Positions 9,499 to 18,982 are shown, counted from the stretch's first letter. The stretch is 64,000 nt of DNA from Clostridium culturomicium (GCF_000821305.1 NZ_CCXK01000017.1:498159-562158), one strand, 5' to 3'. Notes: generated by a model from the letters alone, not told the origin. Translations and numbers: made by a program.

Positions 9499-10011
9499 AT
9501 GAGGAGCTTGGAGTTAAATAACTGTTTAAATGAGATAAAAATTAGATTATCAAAGAATTTTAAGATTCAGGAGGAGGTTAAAATGTTCGATGAATCTATA
9601 GATTTATATGGTTATTGGACAGAAGAATTTGGAAGAACTCTTTTGGGAAAAGACAAAATTATTGATAAATATGAATGTAATGAGCATTGTATTGTAAAAA
9701 GTGTTGACAATTTAAGTGACGATAATTTAAATGATTTTTTTAATTATTTAAAAAGATGTTGTAAGGATTTGGTATGCCCTCATATTGAACATAAGACTAC
9801 TTATATAACAGGAATTTTATTAGTAAGTAGAGGTGGAATTCATGACACATTAATAAAAAAAGTGATGAAATTGAAGTATACAAAGAATTATAGATATTCG
9901 CTTTTCGGGTGGAGTGTGGTACGGATTATGGTGATAGATTTGGAAAATGGGAAAAGTTATTATAATAAAGCTGCTGGAGATCTTGAAGAAAAACTAAAGT
10001 TTATAAGTTGA
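9499..10011 (+). CDS. Protein of unknown function
   Basis: The product is 170 residues, soluble, with no signal peptide or membrane segment. I do not recognise a characterised family. The pattern of an N-terminal helix (LNEIKIRLSKNFKIQEE), a YGYWTEEFG strand and a long middle helix (LNDFFNYLKRCCKDL) reminds me of uncharacterised conserved proteins in other clostridia. Two adjacent cysteines (RCCKDLVC) are notable. The start is uncertain: the ATG at 9499 has a weak AGAAGG close by, while an internal ATG at 9583 has a perfect AGGAGG at good spacing and would give 142 residues. I favour the longer form because the N-terminal helix looks like part of the fold. It is followed by a weak hairpin and then the cstA-like gene. 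Confidence 0.7.
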   Translation: MRSLELNNCLNEIKIRLSKNFKIQEEVKMFDESIDLYGYWTEEFGRTLLGKDKIIDKYECNEHCIVKSVDNLSDDNLNDFFNYLKRCCKDLVCPHIEHKTTYITGILLVSRGGIHDTLIKKVMKLKYTKNYRYSLFGWSVVRIMVIDLENGKSYYNKAAGDLEEKLKFIS

Positions 10012-10021
10012 TATTTTTAGA

Positions 10022-10050
10022 CTTTAACATATGAAGTTATATGTTAAGTG
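10022..10050 (+). terminator. Weak hairpin terminator
   Basis: TAACATAT and ATATGTTA pair around GAAGTT, followed by a modest T-rich stretch (TGATATTTTG). The stem is AT-rich, so termination may be partial. Confidence 0.4.
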
Positions 10051-10117
10051 ATATTTTGTAAATAATTCAGTATAAATTTATATTTTATATTGGATTAAAT
10101 ATAAAAGGAGGGATTAT

Positions 10118-11752
10118 ATGAACTCGTTGTTGTTATTATTAATCTGTATAGGTATTTTCCTTGTTGCCTATGTTACCTACGGTTCGTTTCTTGCTAAAAA
10201 GTACGGAATAGACCCTACAAGGAAAACTCCGGCACATACTTTAAGGGATGATATTGATTATTGTCCAGCTAACTCTAAGGTTTTACTTGGTCACCATTTC
10301 TCATCTATAGCAGGTGCTGGTCCTATAACTGGACCTATTCAAGCAGCTGTATTTGGATGGATACCTGTATTTTTATGGATTATTGTAGGAAGTATTTTTA
10401 TTGGTGGTGTTCATGATTTTGGATCTTTAGTTGCATCTATAAGACATGATGGAAAAACTATTGGTGAAGTAGTTAAGGTGAATATGGGACAAAGAGGAAA
10501 AATGCTCTTTAACTTATTTGGATGGCTTACTATTGTTTTAGTCGTTGCAGCTTTCACTGACATTTGTGCATCTACCTTTGCATTTGATTCAGTAAACCCA
10601 CAAAATGTAATGGGGGCTCAAGCTGGTACTGCATCAATGCTTTTTATCATTCTTGCCATGGTTTTTGGAGTTCTTGTTTATAAAAGAGGCGCAAAGCTTT
10701 CAATAGCATCTTTCATTGGAATTATCGTTTTATTAATATGCATAGTTATTGGTTATCAATTCCCTGTACTTAAATTTTCGAAGCTTACTTGGCAGATTAT
10801 TTTGCTTGTTTATATTTTCTTAGCATCAACATTACCTGTATGGCTTTTACTACAGCCTAGAGATTACTTATGCTCATTCTTGCTTTATGGAATAATTATT
10901 GGTGCTTTGTTGGGAATAATAATTAAACATCCAACACTTCAGATTGCAGGATATAATGGATTTACAGTAAATAATAATACATTGTTCCCATTCCTGTTTG
11001 TTACTGTAGCTTGTGGTGCAATTTCAGGGTTCCACTCCTTAGTTAGCTCAAGTACAACTTCTAAGCAGATTGATAAGGAAGAGCCAGATGCTAAGCTTAT
11101 CGGATACGGTGCAATGCTTATCGAAGGTGTAGTTGCTGTTATCGCCTTAATAGCTGTTGGTTATGTTGCAAAAGCAGAGGGGACTCCAGCACAGGTTTTT
11201 GCAAATGGTGTTGCAAACTTTATGTCTAGCTTTGGAATTCCTGAAGCAGTTGGTGTGGTATTTGTAACCTTATGTTTCTCTGCATTTGCATTAACAAGTC
11301 TTGATACAGCAACAAGAATAGGCAGATATATTTTACAAGAGCTTTGTGAAGGCAAGGATGGAAGAAAAACAGTAGTTAGTAAAAATAAATATCTTGCAAC
11401 AGGTATTACCATTTGTGCATCTTTTGTTTTAATTTTATATGGATATGTTAAGATATGGCCAATTTTTGGTTCTGCAAATCAGCTTTTAGCAGCTTTAGCA
11501 TTACTTGCAATAACTGCTTGGCTTTCAAAGAATGGCAAGAAGACCTGGGCAACAATTATTCCGATGATATTTATGTTTATTGTAACTCTTTCAGCTTTAG
11601 GACTTCTTATCAAACAATATCTTTTCAGTGTAGATAAAAATTACATTCTAGGGATAATTGCATGTGTTCTTTTAGTACTATCTCTTGTATTAATTTATGA
11701 AGCATACAATACTTTAGTAAAGAATAAGAAAACAGCAGCTAAATCAAAATAA
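10118..11752 (+). CDS. CstA-family carbon starvation transporter
   Basis: The 544-residue membrane protein has about 15 hydrophobic segments. It shows CstA family features: the N-terminal YGSFLAKKYGID segment, HHFSSIAGAGPITGPIQAA, the GGVHDFGSL loop and the LLQPRDYL segment. Characterised relatives import peptides or pyruvate. Length and start (AAAGGAGG before the ATG) fit the shorter Firmicute-type members. The downstream M20-like gene may be functionally related, since CstA-type carriers are linked to peptide use, although a terminator lies between them. The substrate cannot be told from sequence alone. Confidence 0.92.
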   Translation: MNSLLLLLICIGIFLVAYVTYGSFLAKKYGIDPTRKTPAHTLRDDIDYCPANSKVLLGHHFSSIAGAGPITGPIQAAVFGWIPVFLWIIVGSIFIGGVHDFGSLVASIRHDGKTIGEVVKVNMGQRGKMLFNLFGWLTIVLVVAAFTDICASTFAFDSVNPQNVMGAQAGTASMLFIILAMVFGVLVYKRGAKLSIASFIGIIVLLICIVIGYQFPVLKFSKLTWQIILLVYIFLASTLPVWLLLQPRDYLCSFLLYGIIIGALLGIIIKHPTLQIAGYNGFTVNNNTLFPFLFVTVACGAISGFHSLVSSSTTSKQIDKEEPDAKLIGYGAMLIEGVVAVIALIAVGYVAKAEGTPAQVFANGVANFMSSFGIPEAVGVVFVTLCFSAFALTSLDTATRIGRYILQELCEGKDGRKTVVSKNKYLATGITICASFVLILYGYVKIWPIFGSANQLLAALALLAITAWLSKNGKKTWATIIPMIFMFIVTLSALGLLIKQYLFSVDKNYILGIIACVLLVLSLVLIYEAYNTLVKNKKTAAKSK

Positions 11753-11770
11753 TGTAAATAGATAAATGTG

Positions 11771-11816
11771 AGGATGTAGTTATAATCAATTGGATAAACT
11801 ACATCCTTATTGTTTT
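11771..11816 (+). terminator. Terminator after the cstA-like gene
   Basis: AGGATGTAGTT and AACTACATCCT are perfectly complementary (11 bp) around a 15-base loop, followed by TATTGTTTTT. Confidence 0.88.
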
Positions 11817-11989
11817 TGTGAAAAATAAGGAAGGATTTGTATAAACACTGCATATTACTATTTAATGTGGAGAAAATTTATGTTATAACTATATAGGAAA
11901 GTTTTTTGCCTTGATTGTTGCAAGGTGATAATATTCAGGAGGTGAATCTTGAAATTAGTGGGATCATAACCATTAAATTTTAAGGTAAA

Positions 11990-13387
11990 ATGTTTGAAGA
12001 TTACATAAATAGTAATGGAGACAAAATTGTTAATGATTTGATTGAACTTATAAATATTAAAACGGTAAATGATATGAAAAAACCGAATATGCCTTATGGA
12101 GAAGGGGTATACAAGGGGTTAAAATATATTTTGGATAAAGGTAATAGCTGGAAGTTTAAGACACAAAATTATCTTGGGCATTGCGGTCATATTGAAGCTG
12201 GTAATGGTGAGTACACCATTGGGATTCTATGTAATGTAGATGTGCCAGAGCCAGTAAAGCAGTGGACAAAGAATCCATTTCTGGGTGAAGTGAATGATGG
12301 AAAGATTTATGGCTTAGGAGCAAGAACTACAAAAGGATCTTTAATAGCGTGCTTATATGCAATGAAGATTTTAAGTGATGAAGGGCTAATTCCTGAAGAT
12401 AAAAAAATTAGACTTTTGCTTGGCTGTGATAAATATAAAGATGGAAAAAGTATTAATTATTATAAAGAATATGAAGGTGCTCCTGAGATAGGGTTTTCTC
12501 CTGATGGAGTGTTCCCAGTTATATATGGTGAAAAGGGTATTATTGATTTAACCCTTAAAATGAGAGTTCCTTGTGATTATGAAGCACCAATAAATATTGT
12601 AGAGATTTCAGGTGGGAAAAAGGGGCAGGGAGTCCCTGATAAAGTTAATATGATTTTAAGCTGTGAGGAAATTTTTAAGATTAAAATAGAAGAGGAATTA
12701 AAAGCCTTCGCTCAAGAAGAGGGCCTGGAATATAAAATCATAACTCAAAACAAATTGGTTTGGATTGAACTTCAGGGTAAAAGTGCAAGAAGCTGTAATC
12801 CAGAGGACGGGGTAAATGCCATTTCTTACGGCATGAAGTTTCTTGGAAGATTTGAGGAGGTTATGGATAGAAAAGCCTTAATAGATGAGTATGAGAAGCT
12901 TATTTCCACCACATATCATGGAGAAAGAATAAACTGTAATTTTAAGGGTGATGAATCTGGAGAGTTCACCTTTAATGTAGAGGAAATAAAGGTGGATAGT
13001 GAAGGAGCGACTATAATGGTTAATATCACTCATCCAATCTCATATCTTTATACCGAAGTTTTAGAGCAGGTAAAGGATGGATTTAAGTATACAAATCTTA
13101 AAATAGATTCCATTGACCATGCAAGACCGATTACCTTTTCTAAGGATAGCTTTGTGGTTAAAAAGCTTTTAAAGGCCTATAGAGATGTAACCGGAGATAA
13201 GGAAAGTGAACCATATACAATGGCGGAGAAAAGCTTTGCTAGAGCTATAAGTAACACCATAGCCTTTGGTCCTGTGTTTCCGACGGAAGCGAAGGAGGAG
13301 TTAAGTTCAAAAGAGTATATTTCTATTGAAAACTTATTTAAGCTAGTAGAGATATATGCAAGAGGTCTGATTGAGCTGATGAAATAG
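11990..13387 (+). CDS. M20-family (PepV-like) protein lacking most metal ligands; probable pseudo-peptidase
   Basis: The 465-residue product aligns from end to end by eye with dinuclear-zinc dipeptidases of the PepV/Sapep group: MPYGEGVYKGLKYIL near the start, GEVNDGKIYGLG, FSPDGVFPVIYGEKG, and FARAISNTIAFGPVFP near the end. Yet the metal site is largely replaced. The usual HxD of GHLDVVP reads CNVDVPEP (Asn82, Asp84 kept). The bridging Asp of GRGxxDDKG is replaced in GARTTKG (Thr113-Thr114). The Glu-Glu of GTDEE reads GCDKY (Lys148-Tyr149). Asp172 is kept. The C-terminal His is missing around residue 438 (EELSSKEY). Such a protein should not bind zinc or cleave peptides in the usual way. The reading frame is intact, so it may have another role, for example binding or regulation. 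The start has AAGG four to five bases before the ATG. Confidence 0.85.
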   Translation: MFEDYINSNGDKIVNDLIELINIKTVNDMKKPNMPYGEGVYKGLKYILDKGNSWKFKTQNYLGHCGHIEAGNGEYTIGILCNVDVPEPVKQWTKNPFLGEVNDGKIYGLGARTTKGSLIACLYAMKILSDEGLIPEDKKIRLLLGCDKYKDGKSINYYKEYEGAPEIGFSPDGVFPVIYGEKGIIDLTLKMRVPCDYEAPINIVEISGGKKGQGVPDKVNMILSCEEIFKIKIEEELKAFAQEEGLEYKIITQNKLVWIELQGKSARSCNPEDGVNAISYGMKFLGRFEEVMDRKALIDEYEKLISTTYHGERINCNFKGDESGEFTFNVEEIKVDSEGATIMVNITHPISYLYTEVLEQVKDGFKYTNLKIDSIDHARPITFSKDSFVVKKLLKAYRDVTGDKESEPYTMAEKSFARAISNTIAFGPVFPTEAKEELSSKEYISIENLFKLVEIYARGLIELMK

Positions 13388-13436
13388 GATAACTACGAAG
13401 GCGGATAAAGAATGGAGGGGAATTACTATTCATAAA

Positions 13437-13880
13437 TTGAAAAGAAAATATATATATTTAATTCTTACACTATTATGGATAAGTTTTATTTTATATATGT
13501 CATCTAAGCCTGCGGTGGAGTCTGCTGCGGCTAGTTCACAAATTGTAGATTTTATATTAAAATGGTTTGGTATAAGCAGTGAATATAGTGAAAGTATATC
13601 TTTTGTAGTGCGAAAAACAGCACATTTTACTGAGTATTTTATTCTTTCTGGCCTTTTAACGGCCACATATGGTGCTTTTACAAATAAAAAATATAATTAC
13701 TCATTTATTTTATTGATGGGGGTAATGACAGCTTTAAGTGATGAATTTCTTCAGGGTTTCATAGAAGGAAGAAGCTCAGAAGTAAGAGATGTACTAATTG
13801 ATTTTAGCGGAGTTGCTGCATTTATAGTTGTTTTTAGGGTTTTTATTTATAATAAGATATTTTCTTCGATGAATTATTAA
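13437..13880 (+). CDS. VanZ-like family membrane protein
   Basis: The product has about 147 residues and four predicted membrane helices. Typical VanZ-like features are an N-terminal helix ending in YMSSKPAVESAAASS, the motif VRKTAHFTEYFILSGLL with its conserved Lys-His-E-Y pattern, and DEFLQGFIEGRSSEVRDVLIDFSG. VanZ of enterococci gives low-level teicoplanin resistance, but most family members have no known role. The start is unclear: TTG at 13437 sits about 18 bases from GGAGGGG, so an ATT at 13428 or 13422 in the same frame may be used instead. Confidence 0.85.
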   Translation: MKRKYIYLILTLLWISFILYMSSKPAVESAAASSQIVDFILKWFGISSEYSESISFVVRKTAHFTEYFILSGLLTATYGAFTNKKYNYSFILLMGVMTALSDEFLQGFIEGRSSEVRDVLIDFSGVAAFIVVFRVFIYNKIFSSMNY

Positions 13881-14011
13881 AGGGAGTATTTCAAAGATCT
13901 GTTTAAAGTTTAAATTATGAATTTTGAATCTGCTTATGCTTATGGTTTCAAGATGAAATATTTGATCATCAATTGAAAGGTAAAATTAAGTAATTTTGGA
14001 GGGGACAGTTT

Positions 14012-14965
14012 ATGTATATTGGCATTGATTTAGGGGGAACTAATGTAGGTTTTGGTATTGTTGATGAAGATAATAAGTTTTTATTTAAAGATTCTATACC
14101 AACAAGAAAAAGCTTAAATTATGAAGAAGTTTGTGATGATATAATAGAACTTATTAAAAAGGCAGTGAAAGCCTTAAATAAGGATTTAAATTGTGTTAAA
14201 GGTGTTGGAATTGGAGTTCCGGGTATTGTAAATCCTTCAAATGGAATGGTGATAGAGTGTGTGAATTTAAAGTGGAAGAATATCCCTGTTAGACAATACT
14301 TAGAAGAAAGATTAAATGTACCAGTGTCTATTGGAAATGATGCTACGGTTGCTGGTGTTGCAGAATTTACAGTTGGCGCTATGAAGGGTTATAATTCTGG
14401 AGTATTATTAACTCTTGGAACGGGAATAGGAGCTGGAATAATAATAGATGGAAAGGTTTATGATGGGGCCCATGGTATCGGTTCAGAAATTGGACATGTT
14501 ATTGTTGGAGAGAATTTTTTTGATTGTAACTGTGGAAGAAATGGATGCCTTGAAACCTTTTGCTCCTCAACAGGCATCATAAAATATGCACAAAAGTTGA
14601 TAGAAGAAGGAAATAAGACTTCTATGGAGGAAGAAATTCAAGGTGACTTAAATAAGATTAATGGAAAACTAATCTTTGATGCAGCTAAAAATGGAGACAA
14701 GATAGCTAATGAAGTTGTAAGCAGAATGGTTAAATACTTAGCAATAGGAATAGTTAATACAGTAGCTATCCTTGATCCAGAAGTTATTGTAATTGGTGGA
14801 GGGTTATCAGCTGCCGGTGAATTTTTATTAAATAAAATAATAAAAGAAGCAAAGGAAAGAGTATATTTCAATGGTGCTCCAATAGGAGATATTGTACTGT
14901 CTAAAATAGGTAATGATGGCGGTATTATAGGAGCTGCGAATCTTTGCAGGTTAAATAAAAAATAG
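14012..14965 (+). CDS. glcK: ROK-family glucokinase
   Basis: The 317-residue sugar kinase phosphorylates glucose (probably) with ATP. The N-terminal phosphate-binding motif is GIDLGGTNVGFGIVD. The ROK signature region and zinc-binding motif read GSEIGHVIVGENFFDCNCGRNGCLE, with the canonical CxCGxxGCxE. Gly-rich segments LTLGTGIGAGIIIDGK and VIGGGLSAAGEF follow the family. It lies alone between the VanZ-like gene and a terminator, behind TTTGGAGGGGAC. Glucokinase is the commonest role for this branch, but other hexoses are possible. Confidence 0.9.
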   Translation: MYIGIDLGGTNVGFGIVDEDNKFLFKDSIPTRKSLNYEEVCDDIIELIKKAVKALNKDLNCVKGVGIGVPGIVNPSNGMVIECVNLKWKNIPVRQYLEERLNVPVSIGNDATVAGVAEFTVGAMKGYNSGVLLTLGTGIGAGIIIDGKVYDGAHGIGSEIGHVIVGENFFDCNCGRNGCLETFCSSTGIIKYAQKLIEEGNKTSMEEEIQGDLNKINGKLIFDAAKNGDKIANEVVSRMVKYLAIGIVNTVAILDPEVIVIGGGLSAAGEFLLNKIIKEAKERVYFNGAPIGDIVLSKIGNDGGIIGAANLCRLNKK

Positions 14966-14988
14966 CATAAAAAAACGAATGATATAAG

Positions 14989-15022
14989 AACTTAAATCTT
15001 TTAAAGGTTTAAGTTTTTTTTG
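14989..15022 (+). terminator. Terminator after the glucokinase gene
   Basis: AACTTAAA and TTTAAGTT pair around a short loop and run straight into eight or nine T residues. This separates glcK from the purine operon promoter. Confidence 0.85.
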
Positions 15023-15114
15023 TTTACAAAAAATACATAAGTCCGCATATATTTCAATAAATTCTCTGGAAATGCTAATAAATTTGAAAAAAATATGAAT
15101 TTTCCCTTTAGGGG

Positions 15115-15143
15115 TTTAAAATTATTAAAAAATGTATTATGAT
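15115..15143 (+). promoter_or_regulatory. Candidate sigma-A promoter of the purine operon
   Basis: TTTAAA (-35, 15115-15120) and TATGAT (-10, 15138-15143) are spaced by exactly 17 bases. It lies 66 bases before the purL start and just upstream of the inverted PurR-type boxes, so bound repressor would cover the transcription start. Confidence 0.65.
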
Positions 15144-15145
15144 AA

Positions 15146-15189
15146 AAATACGAACAATAAAATAATGAAAAAATATATTATTCGTGTTT
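15146..15189 (+). promoter_or_regulatory. Inverted pair of PurR-type boxes (PurBox operator)
   Basis: AAATACGAACAATA (15146-15159) and TATTATTCGTGTTT (15176-15189) form an inverted pair with 16 bases between them. The conserved CGAA and TTCG cores and the 16-17 base spacing match what is known of PurR operators in Bacillus, where PurR represses purine genes and is released by PRPP. The site overlaps the expected transcription start of the pur operon. I infer PurR control; the purR gene is not in this window. Confidence 0.7.
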
Positions 15190-15208
15190 ATTAAGGGGGG
15201 ACGTGGAT

Positions 15209-18200
15209 GTGAGTAAGATTTTCACCATCTTTGTGGAAAAGAAAGACCAATTTAATAAGGAAGCTCAAGGACTGCTTTGGGAGTTTAAAAATTTATTAGG
15301 CATTGACAATATTCAAAGGGTTCGATTGATAAATAAATATGATATTGATGGAATTGATGAAAAGGAACTTGAAGCAATAAAATACACAGTTTTAAGTGAA
15401 ATCAACACCGATGATTTATATGATGAGACCATTGATTTAAGTGGAAGTAAGTCTTTTTTAGTGGAATATCATGAAGGTCAATATGATCAAAGAGCTGATT
15501 CAGCTGCACAATGTATTCAGCTTATGACTGAAAAAGAGGCACCAACGGTTAAATCAGGAAGACTTGTGGCTGTATATGGTGACGTTTCGAAAGAAGATAT
15601 GGAGAAAATTAAAAAGTACTACATCAATGGAGTGGATTCTAAAGAAAGCTCTATGGAGAAGAAAATATCTATTAATGTAAAGCAAAATCAGCCTAAGGAT
15701 GTTGAAATAATAAATGGATTTATAGAAATGAGTGTTGAGGAGTTAAGAGAATTTTTAACTGAAAGATCTTTATCTCTTAATGAGGGAGATATAGTTTTAA
15801 TAAGGGATCACTTTAAAAACTTAAAGAGAAATCCAACAATAACAGAAATTAGGGTTTTAGATACATATTGGTCTGATCACTGCAGACATACAACTTTCCA
15901 AAGGGAGCTGCAGGAAATAGACTTTGAAGAAGGTAAATTCATGAAGCCCATTAAGGAAGGCTTTGAAATATATAAGAAATATAGAGATGAAGTATATAAA
16001 GATAAAGAAAGAGCAATGACTTTGATGGATCTAGCTGTTATTGCTATGAAAAAGCTTAGAAATGATGGTAAGCTTGATAAACTTGATCAATCAGAAGAAA
16101 TTAACGCTTGTAGTATAAAGGTTAATGTGGATGTAAATGGAACAGACGAAGAGTATCTTTTAATGTTTAAAAATGAAACCCATAATCATCCAACGGAAAT
16201 TGAACCATTTGGAGGAGCTTCAACTTGTTTAGGTGGTGCTATCAGAGATCCGCTTTCAGGCAGAAGCTACGTGTTTGGTGCAATGAGAATAACAGGGTCA
16301 GGAGATCCAAGAGTTTCAATAGAAGAAACATTAAACGGCAAACTTCCTCAAAGAAAGATTACTAAAGAAGCAGCAAAGGGGTACAGCAGCTATGGAAATC
16401 AAATTGGACTTGCTGCTGGATATGTTAAAGAAGTATACGACGAAGGATACATTGCAAAGCGAATGGAAGTTGGAGCTGTTTTAGGTGCTGCACCTGCAAA
16501 AAACGTAATTAGAACAGTGCCAGCTCCTGGAGATGTTGTGGTTTTAGTTGGCGGAAGAACAGGAAGGGATGGCATAGGAGGAGCTTCAGGTTCATCGAAA
16601 GAACATACTGAAAATTCAATCGATGAATGTAGTTCAGAGGTTCAAAAGGGTAATGCCCCAACGGAAAGAAAGATTCAAAGATTATTTAGAAAAAATAAGG
16701 TAACAACATTAATTAAAAGATGTAATGACTTTGGTGCAGGTGGTGTGTCTGTAGCAATTGGAGAGCTGGCAGATGGCCTTGAAATAAATTTAGATTTAGT
16801 TAAAAAGAAGTATGAAGGTTTAGATGGCACAGAAATAGCGATTTCTGAATCTCAAGAAAGAATGGCAGTAGTTGTTGAAGCAGATAATGCTGAAAGGTTC
16901 ATAAGCTACTGTGAAGAGGAAAACTTAGAGGCTGTAGTTGTTGCTAAGGTTACAGAAGAGAAAATCATGAAGATGCTTTGGAGAGGCAAGGAGATAGTTA
17001 ACTTATCAAGAGAATTCCTTGATACAAATGGAGCTAAGACCTTCGGAAATGTAAAAGTTCAATGTCCTAAGGAAGAAGAGAATTATTTTGAATCTATTAA
17101 AAAATATGACACTTTGAAGGATGCCTTTGAAAATGTGATGCAGGATATCAATATAGGTTCACAAAAGGGACTTATGAATATCTTTGATTCATCCATTGGA
17201 GGAAATACAGTTCTAATGCCTTATGGCGGAACAACACAAAGAACTCAGACAGAAGGAATGGTATTTAAGATTCCAGTGGAAGAGGGAGACACTAGCACTA
17301 CAGCTGTTATGGCTCACGGCTTTAATCCAAAGATGGCTAAATGGAGTCCATTCCACGGTGCAATGTATGCAGTAGTTGAAAGTGTCGCTAAGGTAGTTGC
17401 CTTGGGAGGAGATTTAAATAGCATATATCTTTCATTCCAAGAATATTTTGAAAGACTTGGGGATGACCCTGAAAAGTGGGGTAAACCATTCTCAGCTTTA
17501 CTTGGAGGTTTATATGCTCAGCATGAACTTGAGATAGCTGCAATAGGAGGAAAGGACAGTATGTCTGGAACTTTTAAGGGTTTAACAGTACCACCAACGT
17601 TAATTAGCTTTGCAGTAACTACAGGAAATATTAACACTGCTATATCAAATGAATTTAAAGAAGCAGGTAGTAAAGTTGTACTTGTTAAAACTCCTCAAAA
17701 GGATGACTATACAATAGATTTCAAAGAATTTAAAAGAAATCTTTCATTAGTAAGTGAGGCAATTAAAGAAGGAAAGGTTTTAGCTAGTGCTACGGTAGCT
17801 TATGGTGGAATTATTGAAACCTTAGCTAAAATGTGTTTTGGAAATAATGTAGGGTTAACTATTAATGAGAATCTTTCATTGAAGGAATTACAAAGAATTA
17901 CTTATGGTTCAATGGTTCTTGAAGTAAGTGAAAATTTTGAAGTGAACAATGAAAATATTATAGTCATAGGAAAAACTAAGGAAACACCATGTATTGAAAG
18001 AGCTAATGAAATAGTAGAGTTAAATCATATCTCAGATATATATGAAAATGTTCTAGAGGATATTTTTAATAAAAAGTACAAGGGTGAAGTTAAGCATTTA
18101 GAGATGAAAAAAGAAATTCTTGAATCAGGCAAGAGTGAAAGTAAAATAATATCACCTATGATAAAGATAGCAAAACCAAAAGTATTAATTCCAATCTTCC

Positions 18201-18970
18201 CAGGTACAAACTGTGAGTATGATTGCGAGAGAGTCTTCGCGAAAGCAGGAGCTGAAGTTGACACTGTAATTTTCAATAACCTGACTCCAAGGCATATAAA
18301 AGAAGCCATAGAAGCCATGGAAAGGAAGATAAGTGGATCTAACATCATTATGCTTCCAGGGGGCTTTTCAGCAGGAGACGAGCCAGATGGTTCAGGTAAG
18401 TTTATAAATGCTATCCTAAGAAATGAAAAAGTTAAAGAAGCTGTAATGGATCTTTTAAATAGAAGAGATGGGTTGATATTAGGCATATGTAACGGCTTCC
18501 AAGCACTAATTAAACTTGGTTTAGTACCTTACGGTGAGATAAGAGAGATTGGTGAGGATAGTCCAACATTAACACATAACTTAATTGGAAGTCACCAAAG
18601 CACTATGGTTGAAACAAAAATTGTTTCAACCAAGTCACCTTGGCTTTCAAGCTGCAAGGTTGGAGACATCCACAGGGTTCCAATCTCACACGGTGAAGGA
18701 AGATTTGTTGGAAATGAAGAGTTTATAAGAAAGTTATTTGAAAATGGACAGGTTGCCACTCAATATGTAGATAGAAGTGGAAATCCAACTTATGATATTA
18801 ACTTTAATCCAAATGGTTCAGTTTATGCCATTGAAGGGATAACTAGCCCTGATGGAAGAGTCTTTGGGAAAATGGCCCACAGTGAAAGAATTGGTCATGG
18901 AGTTATTAAAAATGTACCAGGAAATCACGATATGAAGATCTTTGAAAGTGGGGTTAATTATTTTAAGTAA
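15209..18970 (+). CDS. purL: Phosphoribosylformylglycinamidine synthase, single-chain type
   Basis: The product of about 1253 residues converts FGAR, ATP and glutamine to FGAM (purine step 4). It is the large fused form: linker region with the DTYWSDHCRHTTF motif, two AIR-synthase-like halves (FKNETHNHPTEIEPFGGASTC; later GGKDSMSGTF) and a C-terminal glutaminase with nucleophile Cys in GLILGICNGFQ and the His/Glu in SHGEGRF. No purS or purQ is therefore needed. Start choice: GTG at 15209 lies 8 bases from GGGGGG, whereas GTG at 15203 is only 2 bases away. It is the first gene of the pur operon. Confidence 0.95.
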   Translation: MSKIFTIFVEKKDQFNKEAQGLLWEFKNLLGIDNIQRVRLINKYDIDGIDEKELEAIKYTVLSEINTDDLYDETIDLSGSKSFLVEYHEGQYDQRADSAAQCIQLMTEKEAPTVKSGRLVAVYGDVSKEDMEKIKKYYINGVDSKESSMEKKISINVKQNQPKDVEIINGFIEMSVEELREFLTERSLSLNEGDIVLIRDHFKNLKRNPTITEIRVLDTYWSDHCRHTTFQRELQEIDFEEGKFMKPIKEGFEIYKKYRDEVYKDKERAMTLMDLAVIAMKKLRNDGKLDKLDQSEEINACSIKVNVDVNGTDEEYLLMFKNETHNHPTEIEPFGGASTCLGGAIRDPLSGRSYVFGAMRITGSGDPRVSIEETLNGKLPQRKITKEAAKGYSSYGNQIGLAAGYVKEVYDEGYIAKRMEVGAVLGAAPAKNVIRTVPAPGDVVVLVGGRTGRDGIGGASGSSKEHTENSIDECSSEVQKGNAPTERKIQRLFRKNKVTTLIKRCNDFGAGGVSVAIGELADGLEINLDLVKKKYEGLDGTEIAISESQERMAVVVEADNAERFISYCEEENLEAVVVAKVTEEKIMKMLWRGKEIVNLSREFLDTNGAKTFGNVKVQCPKEEENYFESIKKYDTLKDAFENVMQDINIGSQKGLMNIFDSSIGGNTVLMPYGGTTQRTQTEGMVFKIPVEEGDTSTTAVMAHGFNPKMAKWSPFHGAMYAVVESVAKVVALGGDLNSIYLSFQEYFERLGDDPEKWGKPFSALLGGLYAQHELEIAAIGGKDSMSGTFKGLTVPPTLISFAVTTGNINTAISNEFKEAGSKVVLVKTPQKDDYTIDFKEFKRNLSLVSEAIKEGKVLASATVAYGGIIETLAKMCFGNNVGLTINENLSLKELQRITYGSMVLEVSENFEVNNENIIVIGKTKETPCIERANEIVELNHISDIYENVLEDIFNKKYKGEVKHLEMKKEILESGKSESKIISPMIKIAKPKVLIPIFPGTNCEYDCERVFAKAGAEVDTVIFNNLTPRHIKEAIEAMERKISGSNIIMLPGGFSAGDEPDGSGKFINAILRNEKVKEAVMDLLNRRDGLILGICNGFQALIKLGLVPYGEIREIGEDSPTLTHNLIGSHQSTMVETKIVSTKSPWLSSCKVGDIHRVPISHGEGRFVGNEEFIRKLFENGQVATQYVDRSGNPTYDINFNPNGSVYAIEGITSPDGRVFGKMAHSERIGHGVIKNVPGNHDMKIFESGVNYFK

Positions 18971-18982
18971 GCCTCAAGACGT

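Noticed and set aside
15022..15208. Guanine riboswitch in the purL leader
   Set aside because: The conserved purine-aptamer core sequences are not present; the region instead holds a promoter and paired PurR-type boxes.
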